Source of the DNA: Bimuria novae-zelandiae CBS 107.79
Taxonomy: Eukaryota; Ascomycota; Dothideomycetes; Pleosporales; Didymosphaeriaceae
Direction of reading: 5' to 3'
Assembly: GCA_010015655.1 (NCBI GenBank)
Contig: ML976673.1
Span: 526,895-590,894 of the forward strand
DNA: 64,000 bases
The translations under genes and the position numbers were made by a program. Positions 54,233 through 64,000 of the stretch are shown here, in pieces. Under the pieces are notes generated by a model. That model did no database searches. It worked only from the letters and a program-made list of their open reading frames with translations, and was not told where the DNA came from. Within the stretch, counting starts at the first letter, position 1. The number at the start of each line of letters is the position of its first letter.

Positions 54233-55596
54233 TTTTTGGGCTGGCAGAGTGCATACCCTTATCCAGTATCCAGATTCTTTTTCGCGTGTTTAAGATACAC
54301 CGTTTATGGCAGCGCATAGCCGCTTGGTTCGGGGAAACTTGGACGCACAGGTGGCCCGGAAAGAATTGGTGAAAGGCTCATCTCAGAGTATCCATTGCGA
54401 CCACCATTCCGCCTTCCAAAAGCATTGAATTGAGCTCCTTCCCTGGTCGATAATGCCTCCGGGCGCGAACGGCTGGCTCTTAGAAGAGCTATGCGCCTTT
54501 ACTGCCGTCGCAGCAGTGCAAAACAAATTAATCTGGTAACCTTTATATGTGGTCATTTATTTGGACGAAGAAAGAGGAATCAATTGATCGTTTCCTCGTC
54601 TCGTCTCCTACCTAGGTATCTGCATTGTGGGTGCAGCCCAAGTTTTGTGTTCAGTACTGTGCCGCGGATGCGGATCGGCTCGCCAAAGACCGGTTGAAAC
54701 TTCATCAAGATAGCAGTGCGAGATTTTATTCAGAAACAGCCGGAAAGTATGTTCCTGTTCGGCTTCTGCTCTATCAATGGCTTTGATATATTCTGCGATG
54801 TGAGACACATGGAAGCGGAGGTAAATCAGCCAGCTCAACACTAGTACTAATATAGCGCAAGCGTCATCTTACATAAGTAACACTAGCGCTTCATCCTATC
54901 CTTGATCCATCGCGCACTTCATTCAGAACAGCCAAGAACGACGCGAGAATGTTTCTTGACTCATGAAAACTGCCTGTCCGTCCTTCTCCTTCGATAGTTA
55001 AAGCATTCTAGGTCGGTACCAACCATGGAAGGGTTGGCACCTGGGTATAGTATTGCAACGTCTATTGGTTCGAAACTTTCAGCTATCTAGTAAATTGCTG
55101 ACACAGGCTTAGTAGTGGACAGGTATGCACTGAGTCATGTGCATTCGCCAAGAACTGAGGGAAGAAACATGCAAGGGTGCCTTGCATATCTACCTTTCTA
55201 CAACCTAAGCGGTACATTCAGGTCATTGAAGACGATAAAAGAGAAGCTTAGAACAAACAGTCTCAAGTACTCAATTGAACGTGTACTTGGACTATAACAA
55301 CGTTATATGGAAGGCAAAATACGAATACTTCGACCTCATATCGTCTCCCAAGCTAGACACCTGCCTACTTTGCACTAGCGCGGGGCTACGTTTACCGTCA
55401 TCTAAGTTGCTAAGCTAATGCTTACCCTACTATAAACACCTCGCCAAGCGACGCTGTCAGGTCTAATGTCACTCGGTTACCAGCGGGCGGGAATATTATC
55501 TGGGACTGATAACCACTGCAGCATATATTCGTGGCTCCATCTTTCAATTCAAGCTTTTGATCTCAGTACGATTGATTAGAGGTTCAGAAGCACAGA
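54233..55596. other. gene-free stretch
   Basis: 1.36 kb with no supported coding sequence. Short competing frames only. The right end is the P450 promoter by position. Confidence 0.5.
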
Positions 55597-57226
55597 ATGT
55601 TTGACCCGCTGGTTGAGAGAGTAGGGCTACTTGCTCTTCTTGCGTTGTCGCCGGTCTTAGTAAGTAGATCATCGCGATCTGAATGGTGAAATAACGTGCC
55701 AACTGGATTCAGATATGGATTTCCACGGCCGTCTACCGGCTCTATCTCCACCCCTTAAGGCATGTTCCCGGACCTAAATCATGGGCTATAAGCCGAATCC
55801 CTTTCATACGGTCTTTCACAGCAGGGACAGCTGTGCAAGACATAGAAGTGCTCCATCGTAGGTATGGTCCTGTTGTCCGTACGCAACCGCATGCCGTTAG
55901 CATCGCCCATCCGAATGCTTGGCAAGATACTCAGGGCGCCCGGACTAGTAGCAGAGGCAAACCATACCTGAAAGACTCAACTTGGTGGAAGTCAATGTCT
56001 TCTGCATCCCAATCCATCGCGACGGCGATTGACCACGACAAACACGCCCGCATCCGCAAGACTCTAGCACCGGCTTTTACGCCTCGGGCTTTAAAGCAGC
56101 AAGAATCGTTACTCCAAACCGGCGTCGCCCTATTGATACAGAGGTTTCATGAGAAAATAAAGAACGCCGATGGAACAAGCGACCCATTCGACATAATTCC
56201 TTGGTTCAATTTTACCGCTTTCGATATTTTCGGCGACATCGGGTACGGCGAGACTTTTGACTGCCTAGAAACATCAGATTATCATCCTTTCGTACAACTC
56301 ATCTGCGATAGCCTGCAGCCAAACGCTATTAACATCAGTATACGGTTGTATCCTCTATTGGATGCCTTCTTCAAGAAGTGGGTCTTCCCATACATGATGA
56401 ATGAAAAGCAGAAAAAGTACGGTACAGCGGTCGTTGAAAGAGTCAACCGCCGACTAGGCTGGGAAGTCGCCCGGCCGGATATAATGAGCTATGTCATTGC
56501 CGGGAACGAGAAGGGAACAATGACGCCGACCGAAGTCCATGCAACATTTCAAACATTGACACTAGCGGGAAGCGAGACGACAGCAACGAGCTTATCCGGC
56601 ACCATGAATCTGTTACTGACTCATACACAAGCATACCGTAAGCTCGTGAGCGAGATCCGTGGAGCTCTGGATAAGGAAAGTGATATTACACTTGACGCTA
56701 TCAAAGATCTGCCTTACCTGAATGCGTGTGCAAACGAAGCGATGCGACTCTGTCCAGCTACACCTTTTACCATGCCACGAGTAGTTCCTACAAGCGGCGA
56801 TATGGTCTGTGGGACATGGATTGCTGGCGGTGTAAGTTGCCACACCTTCGTTTTACCTCCCCGTCATCTGATTCGTCACAGACTAGTATTTTTATCCTCC
56901 CTTGGGCTGTCTATCGCGATCCCAACCTCTGGCACGATGCGGCAGGTTTCCACCCTGAACGTTGGCTCCCTGAGGCGCAGGATGAAAAGTCTCCATTCTT
57001 TCACGATCGTCGTGACGCGCTGCATCCATTCGGCGAGGGCCCAAGGAAGTGCATTGGGATGCATCTCGCGTGGGCAGAGATTCGGCTTATTTTGACACGG
57101 ATGCTGTGGTCTTTTGATTACGAGCTTGTGGGAAAGGCGGTCGAATGGGAGCGACAGAAAGTCTACGTGTTGGTGGAGCGCGAGCCCCTGATCGTCAAGT
57201 TGCGACAGAGAATTAACGCGAGGTAA
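55597..57226 (+). CDS. cytochrome P450 (CYP65-like), 508 aa
   Basis: Three exons: 55597-55659, 55713-56831 and 56882-57226, phase 0 at both junctions. The N-terminal anchor is VGLLALLALSPVLIWISTAV, then LHPLRHVPGPKSWAISRIP, the Pro-rich hinge. I-helix LTLAGSETTATSLSG (about 255), K-helix ExxR CANEAMRLCPA, the WAVYRDPNLWHDAAGFHPER segment and haem loop HPFGEGPRKCIGMHLAWAE. These patterns resemble isotrichodermin C-15 hydroxylase-type (CYP65) enzymes of secondary metabolism. No neighbouring backbone synthase is visible, so the substrate is unknown. ER membrane. Intact between two pseudogenes. Confidence 0.9.
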
Positions 57227-57687
57227 GGGGGACGGACTGTAATACGCTACACTGACCTCGCACAAGCATTAAAGTGGCAACCATGGCTAATAAAGCGGAG
57301 TTTTGTTAAACTTTACTTATTATTTTGACCTTATCGGCGGCACAGTCGTTCAGCGGCACAGTCGTAATTAGTGCTGTATGGCGCTAGCGCTTGGCCCTCT
57401 TCCAATCGATGTACAGCGATGAGTTATGCGTCCTGAACTGGAACACAGTCTTCTTGCATTTTCCCACTCGTGGCTAAATTAGGTCGCCGTCGATTGGAGC
57501 AAGGGTCAAGTCGACGACCTCAGAAAGCGGCGCGCATGTGTCCCTACATTTTCTGGCGCCACCTTGTATCAGTTGCCGCGCGAGAATTATGTATCACCAG
57601 TCCCGCGTCCATAACTTCGCATTGGAGTGGCTCGCACAGAGAACGACACCCACGAACGCTCCTCAAAATGGGCTTCTCACTGTATGA
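57227..57687. other. intergenic stretch and unresolved 5' exon region
   Basis: 460 bp upstream of the open frame of the next gene. A first exon with the true ATG should lie here, but no splice arrangement I tried keeps the phase. The ATG at 57668 (MGFSLYDNLNK) is in a different frame. Confidence 0.35.
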
Positions 57688-59571
57688 CAACCTAAACAAG
57701 ATAAGCGACCTCAAACCCGCAAAGATGAAGTTGCTGCCGGCGACGATACGCCAACCTCTCCCCAGTCCGATTATCCCTCCAACAGCTCCAGGCAGTCTGT
57801 TCACTACCGAAGCGCGTTCAACTTCATCATCATTTCTGTTCTCTGTCTCGTGACGGTGATTGGGAGCATAGTCTGGCTTGCCAAAGTCAACCTCCAAGGA
57901 TATCACAAAATCGGTTTTACCTCTCGGGTCATCGGAGGGAAGCTCTCACAAGGACAAGCCAAAGCTGTAGATGTTGTCTGCAGCGCTGTCCTGGCCCTAC
58001 TACTTTTAGCTACCGTGAACTACTTCTGGTTCGCCACTTTGCGCGTCATCACGGTCTACGAATCCAACCGCGGGACTAGTCTGAACGCAACAATCACAGC
58101 AAGCTCAATGACTTCCGGTACCTACAACGCTTTTGTCCTGACGAGGCTTTTCACGAGCGGACAGTTGAAGCTTTGTTTGTTCGCGGTGGTTTTATTTTTA
58201 GCCGCAATTTCAAAATCTGCGCTCTCGAATATCATTGCATACGAAGCTTTTGATAGCCCAATGGACACGCATGTAACATTGGAACCGTCAGTCGGGATAT
58301 CACTGAATGGCTCTTGGTTTGATTCTGGTCGCTACAACTACACGCCGAAGCAATATGCAGGTTTCGCTAGTCAAACTCTTGCGATGCTCATTGATCTGGA
58401 ACTCTCGGAGCCTCGAAATAGACTTGAAAATGACGGCGGATACTACATTGGTATTGATTCTACGACATCCTCTGTGAATTCTCTTCCCGCAAACCTAGTG
58501 GACTTATACAACATACCCGGCTACCGTTTATCGATCGACTGCATAGCGAAGGCCCCAGAAACATTGGGCGTGATACAGATGGGTGAATCCTCCTACACAA
58601 TTAACGTCAATGTCAATATGACTGACTCCGCCACGCCAATGTTGTTCAACTCCGAGATCCCAGGCCAGACAAGCAGCCTTACGGGTGCTTACAACGAGGA
58701 ATACCCCTTCGTTTCTTTCGGAATGCAGGGAGTCTATCTGGGATTCCTCGATAGCTTCAACCTTACTGGCTCCTCTAATGAAACGGCCTTTGGAAACATG
58801 ACCTACAGCGCATTCAACATGGCCGGCATGGGGGCGTTCCCGGGCTCAGACGGATTCTCGGGAACAAAGTCAATCATATCTGTACATGGTCTACATTGCC
58901 AGATTTTCCGGGAATCGGGTTTGCATAACTTGACCCGAGAAGCGAACCAGCCCTGGCGTCGGGGCTCAAGCCAGTATTCGGGAGAGAAGCATCAATTCGT
59001 GTTGATGATCTCGGACTGGCAAAAGAAGCTTAACTACCATTCCATCAATGGTACTATAGCGGGATATGGTCCTCCCCTAAGCTCCAGTTCTCAAATATGT
59101 CAAACACTTCCCAATAACAACTGTACGTTCGATTACAAGGATTTGGCGGAGAATTTCCTATACGCTGCTGGAGAGGTCGAGCGTATTGCTTTCGAAGCCA
59201 AAGGCACTGACCTTGACCGGGAAACGATCGATACGATAGCCTACAGCGTTGACGCCACCTCAACCGAGCAGCGATACCGGATTACGTACGTACCAGCAAT
59301 CCTTCTTGTTGCAATGGTCCGCATCAGAGTCGCTTCGATTATTCCACTCGTTCTTTTTCTGATGTACTGTCAAACTCCAGCCGTAAAACATTGGAAGGTT
59401 GCACACCCGCTGCGACTCCTGGTAGATGCAGTAGATGGCTTGCGCCACGATACTAAGACACAAGACGTCCATCATATGACAGATGCCGAGCTTGAGACCT
59501 GGGCGAAGAAGGTCAAGATTAGCTATGTTAGGGGCCAAACCGGAGATGAGATGGTTTTGAAAGCGTATTGA
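57688..59571 (+). CDS. multi-pass membrane glycoprotein, about 627 codons, start unresolved
   Basis: Open in one frame from 57688 to the stop at 59571. It begins with a polar Ser/Asp-rich stretch (DDTPTSPQSDYPSNSS), then spans FNFIIISVLCLVTVIGSIVW, DVVCSAVLALLLLATVNYFW and LKLCLFAVVLFLAAIS. A luminal or extracellular region of about 350 residues follows, with at least seven Asn-X-Ser/Thr sites (NGSW, NMTD, NLTG, NETA, NMTY, NGTI, NCTF) and paired Cys. A last span is VPAILLVAMV/IIPLVLFLMYC, and the C-terminal tail is DAELETWAKKVKISYVRG. This layout recurs in a fungal family of unknown function. The first in-frame ATG is far inside, so a spliced 5' exon or a frameshift must exist. Confidence 0.7.
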   Translation, partial: QPKQDKRPQTRKDEVAAGDDTPTSPQSDYPSNSSRQSVHYRSAFNFIIISVLCLVTVIGSIVWLAKVNLQGYHKIGFTSRVIGGKLSQGQAKAVDVVCSAVLALLLLATVNYFWFATLRVITVYESNRGTSLNATITASSMTSGTYNAFVLTRLFTSGQLKLCLFAVVLFLAAISKSALSNIIAYEAFDSPMDTHVTLEPSVGISLNGSWFDSGRYNYTPKQYAGFASQTLAMLIDLELSEPRNRLENDGGYYIGIDSTTSSVNSLPANLVDLYNIPGYRLSIDCIAKAPETLGVIQMGESSYTINVNVNMTDSATPMLFNSEIPGQTSSLTGAYNEEYPFVSFGMQGVYLGFLDSFNLTGSSNETAFGNMTYSAFNMAGMGAFPGSDGFSGTKSIISVHGLHCQIFRESGLHNLTREANQPWRRGSSQYSGEKHQFVLMISDWQKKLNYHSINGTIAGYGPPLSSSSQICQTLPNNNCTFDYKDLAENFLYAAGEVERIAFEAKGTDLDRETIDTIAYSVDATSTEQRYRITYVPAILLVAMVRIRVASIIPLVLFLMYCQTPAVKHWKVAHPLRLLVDAVDGLRHDTKTQDVHHMTDAELETWAKKVKISYVRGQTGDEMVLKAY

Positions 59572-59887
59572 GACGGGTAGATCGACCGGATATATCAGGA
59601 GCGACAAACCTCCAAGTTTTGTCTACCAGGGCTCCTGGCCGACCGAATGGGATGCATGCTGTTGGTGTTTGACTTGGGGTATGGGGCATTTTAAGTTCTT
59701 TTTCTTTCCCAATCAGTATCGACTCAAGCATTGTTATTAGCGAGCATCAGCGAGCATCTTTGCGCTTTCTCTCTTTGCAATATGGTCACATTGTGTCAAA
59801 CTGGCTATTGATCGTAGTCTCTGAAACTGCCAGGCTTCCTGGAGTTGTGGGTAGTAGGTGTCAAGCTCATACGATCATTCTATAGTC
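59572..59887. other. intergenic space, convergent genes
   Basis: 316 bp between the stop of the glycoprotein gene and the permease pseudogene end. No gene. Confidence 0.35.
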
Positions 59888-61539
59888 CTACCATAGCTGC
59901 ACAAGGGTATAGAACCTCCTCAGCCTCGACTGCGAGTAATACAAATCCAGCGCATAAATTTCCTCTTCACCCAACGTGCGACACGCTGTACGCAAATCCA
60001 CTTTCGCGGGATCCCGCATCTTCGTCCGAAAAATGATTTTGTATGCGAGTCCAGAGAAGACGATAAGCAGTAGGCCGATCACGTAATGAAAGAAAGAGTA
60101 TACCGAAGGTGAATCCGCGCCCTAAAAACCATCAGGACCACACTAGTGTCAGATCGCAGGATGAACTTACAATAGGGTACAAGCCCAAGTAAAATGAGCA
60201 AGCTGTGTACAAAGCGCCACGTGTGAGTAGCAAAATCGATGGCATAGGCCATAGCGTACACTTCCATGCCAACGGCTCGTTGAACAATGGATCGTTCTGT
60301 GCGTCGAGTGCAGCTCGGAAGCGGAAGCTTATGATCGCAACGACTACCCAGACCATAAAGTAGCCGGTACTTGCAATCTGGCCCAACCATGTGAACACTT
60401 CGATTCCACCTGCGCTCATATTGCAGTATGTCAATGCGATCGCTGCAAGTAGGGTGACCGCGACCTAATATCGTGGGCGACCCTTCGAATCGACCTTCGC
60501 GAACCACTGCTGTATAAGCTGCTGGTGTGACATGAAGCGCAGCATGCGCGATGCGATGAATATAAACTCGGCACCGATGGAGGGCACGGCGATAAGGATG
60601 ACACAATTGAGGAAGTCTGGGAGGCCAGTGATGCCTGACTCATTGAGCGCCATGACGAAAGGTGACGCGGTTACTCCAGATGCGCCGTAGAGCGAAGGGG
60701 AGTCGGCGGGGACAAGAAGGCTTATGAAGATTATGCAGACCATGTAGATCGTGGTCACGCGAACGGGAATGAGCAATGCGGTATGGCCGACCGAGTAGCG
60801 CGGAGATTTAGCCTCGCCAGCGAGAAAGCCGGTGAAGGAATTGTCTACGATCTAATGAGTCTTCATACATGTGGCAGTACAGAATCGTTGCTGGGTTTGA
60901 TGGCACCTACCTCCGATGGCAAGGACAGCGAGTAGAACTGAGCTAGAGAAGCCTTTGAACCCGTTTTTGAACGGCTCTTCTTTCTAGCCTTCGCCATGGT
61001 GGACATAGCCCTTTGGCCCCGCACCAAGAACCATAGTGAAACCAGCGAAGACGAAGATCAGAAGTGCGATAAACTTGAGGATAGCGGCGCAATATTCAAA
61101 CCAGCCAAACCAGACACTCGGCAGCATAAACATGCCTACCATGACGACGAGGAAAACGGTGTCTAACTCCTTTGTCAATCGATTATTGGGGCACATAGAG
61201 AGCCCGGCCGCAAAAGCCAGAGTCGGGTCCACAAAACGGTCCGCGTATTCGATGAAGTTGGCAGATACCGGGAAGGATATCGAATCTCGCTCACGGTTTG
61301 TAGCATGCCCTAGACGCACGTACACACTACGAGAAAGCCCAGGACCAGCGACCCCGGACCGCCGTTGAGTAGATTCGTTCCTGTAGATATGAATAGACCA
61401 GCTCCAATCTGACCACCTAGGGACAAGACATGGATTTGGCGGGGTGTAAAGGAGCGACGGAATTCTCCATGGTTGTCGATATCTTGGACGGTTCGGTGGG
61501 CAGCGTCATCGCATGGCCAGGCGCTTTCTCTAGCTCCAT
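59888..61539 (-). pseudogene. amino-acid permease (APC family) pseudogene
   Basis: Fragments in order on the minus strand: FRRSFTPRQIHVLSLGGQIG and FISTGTNLLNGGPGSLVLGF (61465-61330), the APC start; FPVSANFIEYADRFVDPTLA (after a frame change); FGWFEYCAAILKFIALLIFV with GAGPKGYVHHGEG; PSIGAEFIFIASRMLRF; VFTWLGQIASTGYFMVWV; and the tail FRTKMRDPAKVDL with LDLYYSQSRLRRFY to 59888. Breaks include a TAG replacing Trp after VVCTCV (61315-61313), a frameshift nearby, an internal deletion after AAGLSM, and a TAG after GRPRY (60467-60465). Relatives are plasma-membrane amino-acid/H+ symporters of the YAT type. No start codon fits the first frame. Confidence 0.8.
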
Positions 61540-62126
61540 ATTGAGCCGACCGTGAGAGTATGGTGGCACGATGGACAGGGCGATGTAACTATACAATCCG
61601 CCCTCGCCAGATATAAATGTGCGTGAATGATCAATAGCCGGAAATATGCAACTGAAGCATGTTTATTCCCTATCAAAAGACCCATTTTCTATCAGGGAGG
61701 GAACGTTGCCCGGCACGGTAGTTCCGTGGTCGGATCCACCGATGGGGTTGTGAATAAGTGTTTCACCGAGCAAGGTTTGAGGCTATCTCGGTCGACTCAT
61801 CGTGGACAGCTTCTTGCCATGTATTTTCGAAGGGATAAGGCTATCTCGGCGAAGGTCATCTATATCAATTGCGGAGCAATCCGAGATAGTTCCGCGCTTT
61901 CGGCTCGAAGTCGTTAGATCGTTGTGGGGATGGTTGATTGGCATGCGTCGCTCTACTCCGAGAAACTTTAGCCCCCATCTTTCGCCAATGTCGGCGTCTG
62001 AGGATTGAGAGATAAAGGTACAGCGAGGGTCAGTTGAACTGTGATCTCTCTATCCTTGATTTTCAGCGTTTGAGCAGCTTGCAGAGCAGTGTTTCTTGAA
62101 GGCCAATACGGTTTCCACCTGTCCTC
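61540..62126. other. gene-free stretch
   Basis: 587 bp between two pseudogenes. No supported gene or repeat. A GATAAGGCTATCTCGG-like word occurs twice (61780s, 61834-61851). Confidence 0.4.
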
Positions 62127-63234
62127 ATGACATCATCCAACTCACCAAAATCAGTGCTTGTCGTGGGTGGGGGCACATTCGGCACATCGACAGCCTATCA
62201 TCTCTCCTTGAAGCCACAGACGTACAAAAGCATCACGGTCCTCGATCGATTTCCAGTACCTAGCCAAGAGGCAGCCGGAAATGACATCAACAAGGTCATC
62301 CGGAATGACTACGCTGACCAACTTTACGCCAGGCTTACAACAGAGGCAATAAAGTTGTAGGCAGATCCGCAAGGACTTTATAAATGTTTATACCATCGCA
62401 CCGGTTGACTCCTTGATGCAGCGGAAGAATCCAAGGACTTCATGCGACAGTCCACCGAAACAGCTCGAAAGCTGGATCTTGTAGTCGCGCAGCCTGTTAC
62501 CGATGAAGAGATCCGGAAGCGATGGCCTCTGATTACGGGAAAGATGGATGGCTGGAGTACTGTGTGGAATCACTCGGCAGGCTGGGTCAATGCACGAGGC
62601 GCCTTGACGCAGTTGGCACAGGCTGCACAAGAGAATGGCGCTCGATGCGTCGATGGCCCGCAAGGCCACGTTGTTCAACTTCTATACGATGAAGATGGCA
62701 AATGTATCGGCGCCAAGTCCGCAGATGGCAGCGCGCACTTTGCCGACATTGTGATCCTTGCCGCTGGAGCTGCTGCTGCTACCCTGTTAGACTTGAAAGG
62801 CCAGCTGGTAGCCAAGGGACACACGGTCGGACACATCAAGTGCACGCCTGCAGAGGTCAAGAAGTACCAAGAGATACCAATCGTTGCTCACTTGGAGGGA
62901 GGACTGTTATTTCCGCCGCAAGAGGATGGCAGAACCGTATCGCTCCCGCGTTACAGATCAGACAATAAGGACGATGGAGTGCCCAAACCCATCGACGACA
63001 AGATGCGAAGGTGGCTGTCCGAATGCTTTCACGAGCTGGCAGGCCGTGAGTGGTTCGAAACGAGGCTTTGCTGGTAAGTGAACCTCCGCAATAATATCAG
63101 TAGCTCGTTGCTCAGTTTTGAACAGGGATGCGGACAACCCCGACTTGCACTTTCTGATCGACAAGCATCCAAATCAACCTGGGCTCCATTTGGCTGTGGG
63201 AGGTTCGGCACACGGTTTCAAAATGATGCCAGTT
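62127..63234 (+). pseudogene. FAD-dependent amine oxidase (fructosyl-amino-acid/sarcosine oxidase-like), decayed and 3'-truncated
   Basis: Starts MTSSNSPKSVLVVGGGTFGT with the Rossmann GGGTFG FAD-binding motif, then VIRNDYADQLYARL. Two in-frame stops lie where the family has Trp: TAG at 62358-62360 (KL*ADPQGLYK) and TGA at 62406-62408 (HRTG*LLDAAEE). The rest stays open: WPLITGKMDGWSTVWNHSAG, DIVILAAGAAAATLLDL, and, after an intron (63074-63126), DADNPDLHFLIDKHP and LHLAVGGSAHGFKMMPV. The family's last ~60 residues are missing, replaced by transposon-like DNA. Relatives deglycate fructosyl amino acids or oxidise sarcosine, often in peroxisomes. Confidence 0.82.
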
Positions 63235-63489
63235 GTGAGTATTGTTGTGTATAGCCAGCTTGCAGCTTTACGCGAGAGACCCCTCAGCTCCATCTCTGCA
63301 AAAACTTGGCTTACAACATCACGCCTCCTCATCGCACTACCGCGCCGTCTATCTGCATGCACCCTTATCTAAGTTTCCACCGCATGCGTCCCTGACCCAG
63401 CCACGCGGTAAACGAAAAATCGCGCACACCAAAACAACGCTAGTCCACCCCCGCCATGCAACACTCTGCAGCCACCTTTTTACACAAAA
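63235..63489. other. junction region between amine oxidase pseudogene and transposon
   Basis: It starts as the next intron (GTGAGT) and then loses homology. The exact transposon end is not visible because its other end lies beyond the window. C/A-rich, not RIPed. Confidence 0.35.
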
Positions 63490-64000
63490 ATAAAACTCCA
63501 CACGCTACACCACTTTACGATAATATTTTACTACGCAATTAATTAGATAGCCTAATTACTTAATAACCCCTATTTAAACACGGTAAAAAAGTCGCGGATT
63601 AAAGGTGCCTATAAGTTTATAGATTTCCGCCGCATACCCTACTATTACAATAATGTTTTTAGCTATTACGGCGTGAAACGCCGCCGGGGCTGGGAGATAC
63701 TTACTAAGGACAATATAGAGGCTAATAGGACCTATTATAATAGTATATTAACGGCGGAGAAGCGCGGCAGACCCTTAAAGCTATCTCTAGAGGACCTAGA
63801 GCGTGCTAATAAGTATTTATAAGACCTAGGATAGGACGCCCGCGTCCTTATATAAGAGTAGCTAGCATATAAATTAGATCTTAGCGTTAGCGGTAAGACC
63901 CTTAAGGAGTATCTTTATACTATAGATTACTTAAAATACGTCGCTTATAATAAAGGCTAGATCTCTTAGCGCGTTGTAAAGCTCCGCGTTAAGTACTCTA
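63490..64000 (+). mobile_element. RIP-degraded Tc1-like transposon, 5' part, runs off the window
   Basis: Strong TpA excess and stops. One plus-strand frame still reads RRGWEILTKDNIEANRTYYN and KRGRPLKLSLEDLERANKYL (63682-63822), then KLDLSVSGKTLKEYL, the helix-turn-helix region of fungal Tc1-type (DDE_3) transposases. The catalytic part would lie to the right. It differs from the pogo/Fot1-like elements elsewhere in the window. Confidence 0.75.

Noticed and set aside
57470..57853. 127-codon frame starting upstream of the glycoprotein gene
   Set aside because: It ends just where the glycoprotein frame shows its first membrane span in another frame. It may include part of the missing 5' exon, but no splice junction joins them in phase.
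1..64000. CRISPR arrays, bacterial operons, rRNA genes
   Set aside because: None seen; repeats present are transposon ends, microsatellites and minisatellites of a fungal nuclear genome.

Overview
The window looks like nuclear DNA of a filamentous ascomycete (Pezizomycotina, probably Dothideomycetes). Introns are short (45-60 bp) with GTRNGT donors and CTAAC-type branch points. Several gene families are fungal (2EXR proteins, CmcJ/AsaB-type oxidoreductase, 3-dehydroshikimate dehydratase, Ser/Thr-rich GPI proteins). Several transposons carry the signature of repeat-induced point mutation (RIP): TpA excess, CpA/TpG loss, CpG kept, stops throughout. The class assignment is inference; the RIP signature and gene structures are read from the sequence.

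Left part (1-25.4 kb). The window opens in a Fot1/pogo-like transposase broken by a 2,127-bp RIP-scarred Tc1/mariner-superfamily element (508-2634). Then come a small hypothetical gene, a 2EXR protein, an intradiol (catechol-type) dioxygenase, a gene-poor stretch with a 129-bp solo LTR, a nitrilase-family hydrolase, an EthD-domain protein, a seven-exon RRM protein with a 10-nt microexon, a BCS1-type AAA ATPase, an oligopeptide transporter, a decayed LRR gene disturbed by GTTCG-rich inverted repeats, a CYP52-like P450 and a 3-dehydroshikimate dehydratase.

Middle part (25.9-46.1 kb). A second 2,127-bp copy of the first element (25909-28035) separates the dehydratase from a frameshifted Gfo/Idh/MocA oxidoreductase. 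Next are an AsaB-like enzyme, a 63-residue two-exon gene, kynureninase (BNA5), ISA2, a small membrane protein with an in-frame stop, and the complete DNA polymerase alpha gene (POL1). POL1 and the oligoribonuclease gene are divergent. Their original promoter of about 450 bp has been split by two back-to-back Tc1/mariner-type elements (40978-43090, nearly clean; 43093-45218, heavily RIPed) that share one TA dinucleotide.

Right part (47-64 kb). A Ser/Thr-rich GPI-type protein and a small Kre9-like protein precede a zone of decay. It holds a cell-wall-type membrane protein gene with nonsense and frameshift lesions plus a hAT insertion with a perfect 8-bp target duplication, an amino-acid permease pseudogene, an FAD amine-oxidase pseudogene with two Trp-to-stop changes, and a RIPed Tc1 element running off the end. 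A P450 and a large glycoprotein-like membrane protein between them look intact. Aromatic and tryptophan catabolism (ring-cleaving dioxygenase, dehydroshikimate dehydratase, kynureninase, nitrilase) recurs, but no tight cluster is visible.
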